Assembly (NCBI RefSeq): GCF_021462225.1
Contig: NC_061811.1
Location: 24,010,663 to 24,074,662 of the forward strand
Length of the DNA: 64,000 nt
From: Girardinichthys multiradiatus
Taxonomy: Eukaryota > Chordata > Actinopteri > Cyprinodontiformes > Goodeidae
Direction of reading: 5' to 3'
The position numbers were made by a program, and so were the translations under genes. The notes under the pieces were generated by a model. That model was not told where the DNA came from. It made no database searches and saw only the letters and a list, made by a program, of their open reading frames with translations. Numbering within the stretch: the first letter of the stretch is position 1; each line of letters begins with the position of its first letter. Shown in pieces: positions 59,773-64,000 of this stretch.

Positions 59773-60299
59773 GTAACACGCACACATGGACACCAGAGAG
59801 TGAAACATGGCTTTCTTTCTAAATGCCTTTCCCATGCATTTTGATGTAGAATTTCATTATATACTGTATGGATTTATCCAGTCATTATCATAAGCTGGAT
59901 TGACATTACAAATGCCAAAAGGGAACAGCAATGGCATGGGATTTAACATTTGAGGTAATTTGTGTCAAGGTCATTTATCTTTATTTTTAAGAATTTATAT
60001 TTCTTTACGCAAAATAGCATAAAATAAAGCAGTTTAGCAACAATCACAAAATTCAGAATATATTTCCTTTTAATATTTGCAAAATATAAATTTCATACCA
60101 GAAAATTATTACAGAAAATGTTCACCTATCGTTTGAGGAAAAGGAGATTTAAGATTAGTTAAAAAATGAATATTGCAGAGAAAATGAGAAATGCCACTTA
60201 TCCACAGATAATGGAAGCAGCCATCTGGTGGTCCTGACAAGCAGCTACCAGCTTCTTTGTCTTGCTGTCAGCTCAACAGGGTTGTCTTTGAGCAGAAAC

Positions 60300-61020
60300 T
60301 AGAGATGCACCAATTAGCGTTTAGAGGTCAATGCCAATTTTAGTTGATACTGATTTAGTCTTTTTTGAACTGCTAACAACTAACATTTCTCCTGCCTTCC
60401 AGTCATTAGCAGTGATTATTTGTATTGGGAGCAGAGCTAACATTACATAATGTGCGAGAAGCTTTAAAATTGAGCTTTACTATTTGAAAGCTAAAAACAA
60501 ATGGTTGACATTTCAAACTCTCTCTAGCGTTGTAAGGCTAGTTGTGCTAATCGTTGCTAGCAGTGATAAATGTTAACGGCAGAGGTTAAAGCTCCACCAT
60601 AAAATGTAGTTTTCCTGTTATCTGCTGCATTCACTTCATCCCTTTTGAGTTTGCTGGAACATCTGTAAGGGAGGTATGATTTGAAGACAGGTGGCAAACG
60701 GCTTCTTTTTGTACTCAAAACGTAGATACGAAATGACTGTAACCTTTAAAGTACAGCCACCAATGTCAGGCTCTCTATTGCTGCATGAAGGACCAGAGCT
60801 GACATGTCTGAAGAAAATGGTTTCAATTTGAGAAGCTTCTTACACCTCTAGCTTAATTTTTAATGCTTTACTTATCCAAAGAAATGCTGAGTAACGGTAA
60901 CAACTTCAACACCGAAGAGTGTTGTGATTTGCACAACCTAGTAGTGCTTGTGCATTGTGAGTTTTATTGACTGGAAAAATATCTGACTTTTGTTTTTCTG
61001 ATTTTTGAAAATTTGCTGAG
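60300..61020 (+). repeat. hAT-like non-autonomous repeat, copy 1 (end approximate)
   Basis: It starts TAGAGATGCACCAATTAG and shares 'ttagcagtga', 'ttttgtactca' and 'cttcaacac-ga-ga' landmarks in the same order with the copy at 62402. The start word resembles the ends of hAT-type non-autonomous elements common in fish. The right terminus was not identified. Confidence 0.45.
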
Positions 61021-62081
61021 TCTGATCAACACCAGATTTCCATTCATCTCTCGCAGAAACTATCTAAAGGCTAATAAGCTTCTTAGTTTCACATTTTAGA
61101 ACCTAAAGAGGAAGGAGAATGAATGGGACACTTTAAATATTGAAAATGTTCAAGTGCAAGTATGTAGCAAGTGAGAAATTTGATTTTGGAAAGATGGATG
61201 AGTTATTAAGGAGATCACACATCATTTAAGATTTAGAGCTGTTGATTCGGTACATTTGTAAACTGTAAGCAGCTGCCAGCTTAAGATGCATGCAGAAAGG
61301 ATGTAGACTGACCCAGAGGAAGAGCTTCGCTTCCTATGGCTCCTTAGTTTACACCCCAGCTGTGAGTCTGAGAGGAACGGAAGGAGAAAAGGCCAGCAGA
61401 AAAGGAGCACCAGTGTGCCTCTTCTCTGCCTTCTCCACTGTGAATTTAGCATCTTGGGCAATTGCCCAATGTCCCAGGATTTCCATAGAGAAGCCCTCTA
61501 TAAAGCAGTGATGGTTTCACCAGTCATTTCCTCAAGCTGATACTGACTTGAATGACATGAGCATGATATTCCAGATGCTCTTGCACAAGTTATTAAAGTG
61601 AATGTAGCCCATGGTCCTTCAAGAGGAAATTAAATGAGATGAAAATTGACCCGGAGTTATCCTTTCAAAAGTCAGCATCATAATTCAGCTGCCCCACCCC
61701 ATTGCCCTGGAAAAGAAACAGCCTATTATGCATTGGCAAACTCATCCAAAGGCAAAGTCAGTCACTGTCTGACTCTGCAGCTGACGCACATCAAGTATAG
61801 TCGATGCAGGGCAAAATAAAGCAGATGCAGCTTTAATTTACACGCCAACAGTGGATTCATACATAAAATAAATTGCTGTGTTTGGAAACCGGACGTGCTG
61901 CTGCACGTGCAAGCCTAACTTACCTGAGAAGAAAGCATATTTATGGTTTTCCATTTTTGTTTTTGTTCCTCTTATGGAATTCAGGAAGAATCAGACACAC
62001 AGCTGGATCTCTTTATCGCTTGTCTCACTCCGGCTCGTAGAATGCTCTTTCCACTCGGCTCCGTGCCCAGACAGCAACATA

Positions 62082-62096
62082 CCCCCCCCCCCCCCC
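62082..62096. repeat. Poly(C) run
   Basis: Fifteen consecutive C residues in lbh intron 2. Confidence 0.95.
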
Positions 62097-62401
62097 TCTC
62101 CAAACTCAACCCCTGTGACTTGCCGTGAAATGTGCAGGTCTAAAAATATATCAATCTACTTTATCCAAATGGCAAAAAATGCTCTTCTTGGACCTGAAGT
62201 GGCAGCCCATCCCCTCCCCAGAGCAAGTTCTCCTGCTTCTGAGAAAGCTGGAGGTTAATCAGGCGATGGATGTAGTTTGTCAAACTGTCTCTCATGTCCT
62301 TCATATCAGATTCAAGCATTTTAATTTCAATTAGTTTATTAACTTTAGAACTGTGGTCTTAATATTCCATCAAATCAAATGTGTTCTTAAAACTTTTACA
62401 A

Positions 62402-63300
62402 TAGAGATGCACCAATCAGATTCGTGGCCAACTTTCACTGTTTCCTTTTTTGTAAAGTTGATGTGACTTTTCCCCTAAGAACTATATAATAACCAGTATT
62501 CAAACCATATTTCTCTAGCCCTCCTGTCGTTAGCAGTGACTAGATATTTTTATTGGAAGCATAAGTATCGTATTTGTATATGCTCCAGGTCAATTCACAA
62601 CTTCATACCGCTCTTTCATATCAACATATTGCCGCGTTCATTCATGCTCTTCATACTTTTCAGCCTTCAAACCATTTTGTACTCACAAGGAAACACGGGT
62701 GAATCAGTTTTTTTACATTGTAGTTGAGCATTTTCACAAATCTAGCAGGATTTAATTCCACCCCATTACACTCAATTAGAACTGACTTTAATCTGTCTTT
62801 TGTGTCTTATTAGCACAGTTATCGTTGCTAAACTTAAACAATAGTCTTCATGTATGTATTCCTAGAGAATGAAGACCCTTACAGTAACTCTTACACTAAC
62901 TGCTAATATTCCCAGTCCAGTATGGTCTGTGATAGAAAGACTAAAGGCTCAAAAAGATAAAACACAGCAACCTTTCTGTAATGCGTAATTTGCTCTGGGT
63001 CAACACCACAAGCTGATGTCCTGTGAGAGACTGCTTCGTGAAATGACCGGTACCCACCCAAACCATTTTTGTACTTTCCACTAAGTCATGTCTGCTGTTT
63101 ATTCAGGCTGCTAATTTTGGATTTATTTTAAATACATTCTTGTACCATTTGTGATTCCTCTGACTTAATTTTCAAACACCTGGTTCACACTGAAAATGGC
63201 TCCCCTCAGTAACTACTTCAACACTGAGGAACATTGTTGGCGCTAGTCCGTAGCAGTTGGGAACGGTGCTTCTACTAATCAGAAAAAAAAACCGTCAGAT
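62402..63300 (+). repeat. hAT-like non-autonomous repeat, copy 2 (end approximate)
   Basis: It starts TAGAGATGCACCAATCAG and shares the ordered landmarks listed for copy 1, with larger gaps between them. No coding content. Confidence 0.45.
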
Positions 63301-63775
63301 TTGAGTTCCCAACCAGCTCCGAGCACTTCTACTATTTACCTTTTCATTGTGTCTTTGTGATTTAAAAACCATTTTGAACTGAAAATGTATTATTGGCTAT
63401 TTACCAATGTGAAGACTGTTCACTGAAAGGAAACTTATTGCATTTAGTATGAATCTGGATGGCAATGACTGAAAATGCTTGCATGGAGTCTCCTGCTACA
63501 AAATACTCAAGTATGAGGAAACGGATTATATTTCCTTAAGGAAATGCGGGATGGGCAAGTGCCGGTTGCCATATGTCAAGTACAAATTTGTAATCAGTTC
63601 TAATCGGATGCTTAGTCAGCTCTGAGATATTTAGCAGACAGCTACCCACAATAGTCACACTCATTTCTCAGAGGTAGAACTGACTCTTATTTCTAAACAA
63701 CCCATGTTGTGGTTTGGTAAACTTCCTGTGAACTCCCTTGATAAATGATTAAGAATCCATGTCTTTCGTTCCCAG

Positions 63776-63991
63776 ATATTTCCAGACCCCTCGGACTTCG
63801 ACCGTTGCTGTAAACTTAAAGATCGCCTCCCATCCATTGTGGTTGAGCCAACAGAAGGAGAGGTGGAGAGCGGAGAGCTTCGCTGGCCCCCAGAGGAGTT
63901 TCTCGTCAGCGAGGAGGAGGAAGAAGATGAAGAGGAGCAGAACGATTGCAGCATGCAAAATGGACAGCCAGCACAGAATTCCCAGCACTAG
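63776..63991 (+). CDS. lbh: lbh terminal coding exon 3
   Basis: After the acceptor TTCCCAG (63769-63775), 71 codons and TAG (63989-63991) encode residues 45-115. IFPDPSDFDRCCKLKDRLPS, IVVEPTEGEVESGELRWPPE and EF form the near-invariant core of LBH. The core is followed by a strongly acidic run (E90-E98 with one Asp) and a Gln/Asn-rich tail ending SQH. Human LBH is 105 residues as I recall; the extra length here is in the acidic tail. The 29+103+216 bases sum to a whole number of codons with no internal stop, so the gene looks intact. The 3' UTR lies outside the window. Confidence 0.97.
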   Translation: MFPDPSDFDRCCKLKDRLPSIVVEPTEGEVESGELRWPPEEFLVSEEEEEDEEEQNDCSMQNGQPAQNSQH

Positions 63992-64000
63992 AGGCTGGGT

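Larger units (their letters stand above)
59773..63775 (+). other. lbh: lbh intron 2
   Basis: A 4.0-kb intron with GTAACA and TTCGTTCCCAG ends. It holds two related repeats starting TAGAGATGCACCAAT (60300 and 62402) and a C-run at 62082-62096. The rest shows nothing recognisable. Confidence 0.8.

Noticed and set aside
1..64000. CRISPR arrays, bacterial operons, ribosome binding sites
   Set aside because: The window is vertebrate nuclear DNA. Tandem repeats present are microsatellites or minisatellites without spacer structure.
1..64000. tRNA or rRNA genes
   Set aside because: I found no intact cloverleaf. The only A/B-box pair (47652-47689) is the decayed head of a SINE-like repeat.

Overview
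The window is vertebrate nuclear DNA from a teleost fish. The evidence is an AT-rich background with very little coding sequence, long (GT)n microsatellites, abundant Tc1-like, hAT and non-LTR elements of types familiar from fish genomes, and one recognisable vertebrate gene with GT-AG introns. The species cannot be fixed from the sequence.

The only host gene I can name is lbh (limb bud and heart development), on the + strand at the right end. It has a TATA/CCAAT/GC-box promoter near 54.70-54.88 kb, a short first coding exon (55080-55108), exon 2 (59670-59772) and a terminal coding exon (63776-63991). Spliced, it gives a complete 115-residue protein, and the window ends 9 bases after its stop codon. 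A possible but unrecognised minus-strand terminal exon lies at 24778-24948.

The remainder is intergenic and filled with transposon remains. From left to right these are: an internally deleted Tc1-like element cut by the window edge (1-732); L2-type LINE ends; and a three-level nest in which an RTE-like LINE (3100-11227) is split by a hAT transposon (4774-9599), itself split by a solo LTR (5574-6205). Each level carries its own target duplication. Next come several LTR-like pieces (11.5-15.6 kb), microsatellites, SINE-like fragments, and a nearly intact Tc1/mariner element with DD36E catalytic spacing and one stop codon (27859-29116). Two copies of a second Tc1-like family follow (31676-32747 deleted, 40974-42599 full length). 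There is a solo LTR inside a Tc1-like relic (39284-39815), a 2.55-kb fold-back element with arms of about 740 and 830 bp (42892-45442), a CR1/Rex1-like LINE fragment (50.7-51.9 kb), an antisense LTR-like piece (52.3-53.06 kb), and a 1-kb tract unusually dense in CTAGT words just upstream of lbh.

Apart from lbh nothing here forms a pathway. The transposase genes are all broken by stops, frameshifts or deletions, so the region reads as a layered record of insertions next to a conserved developmental gene. Most family assignments rest on recognising protein motifs and terminal sequences by eye, and boundaries marked approximate are exactly that.
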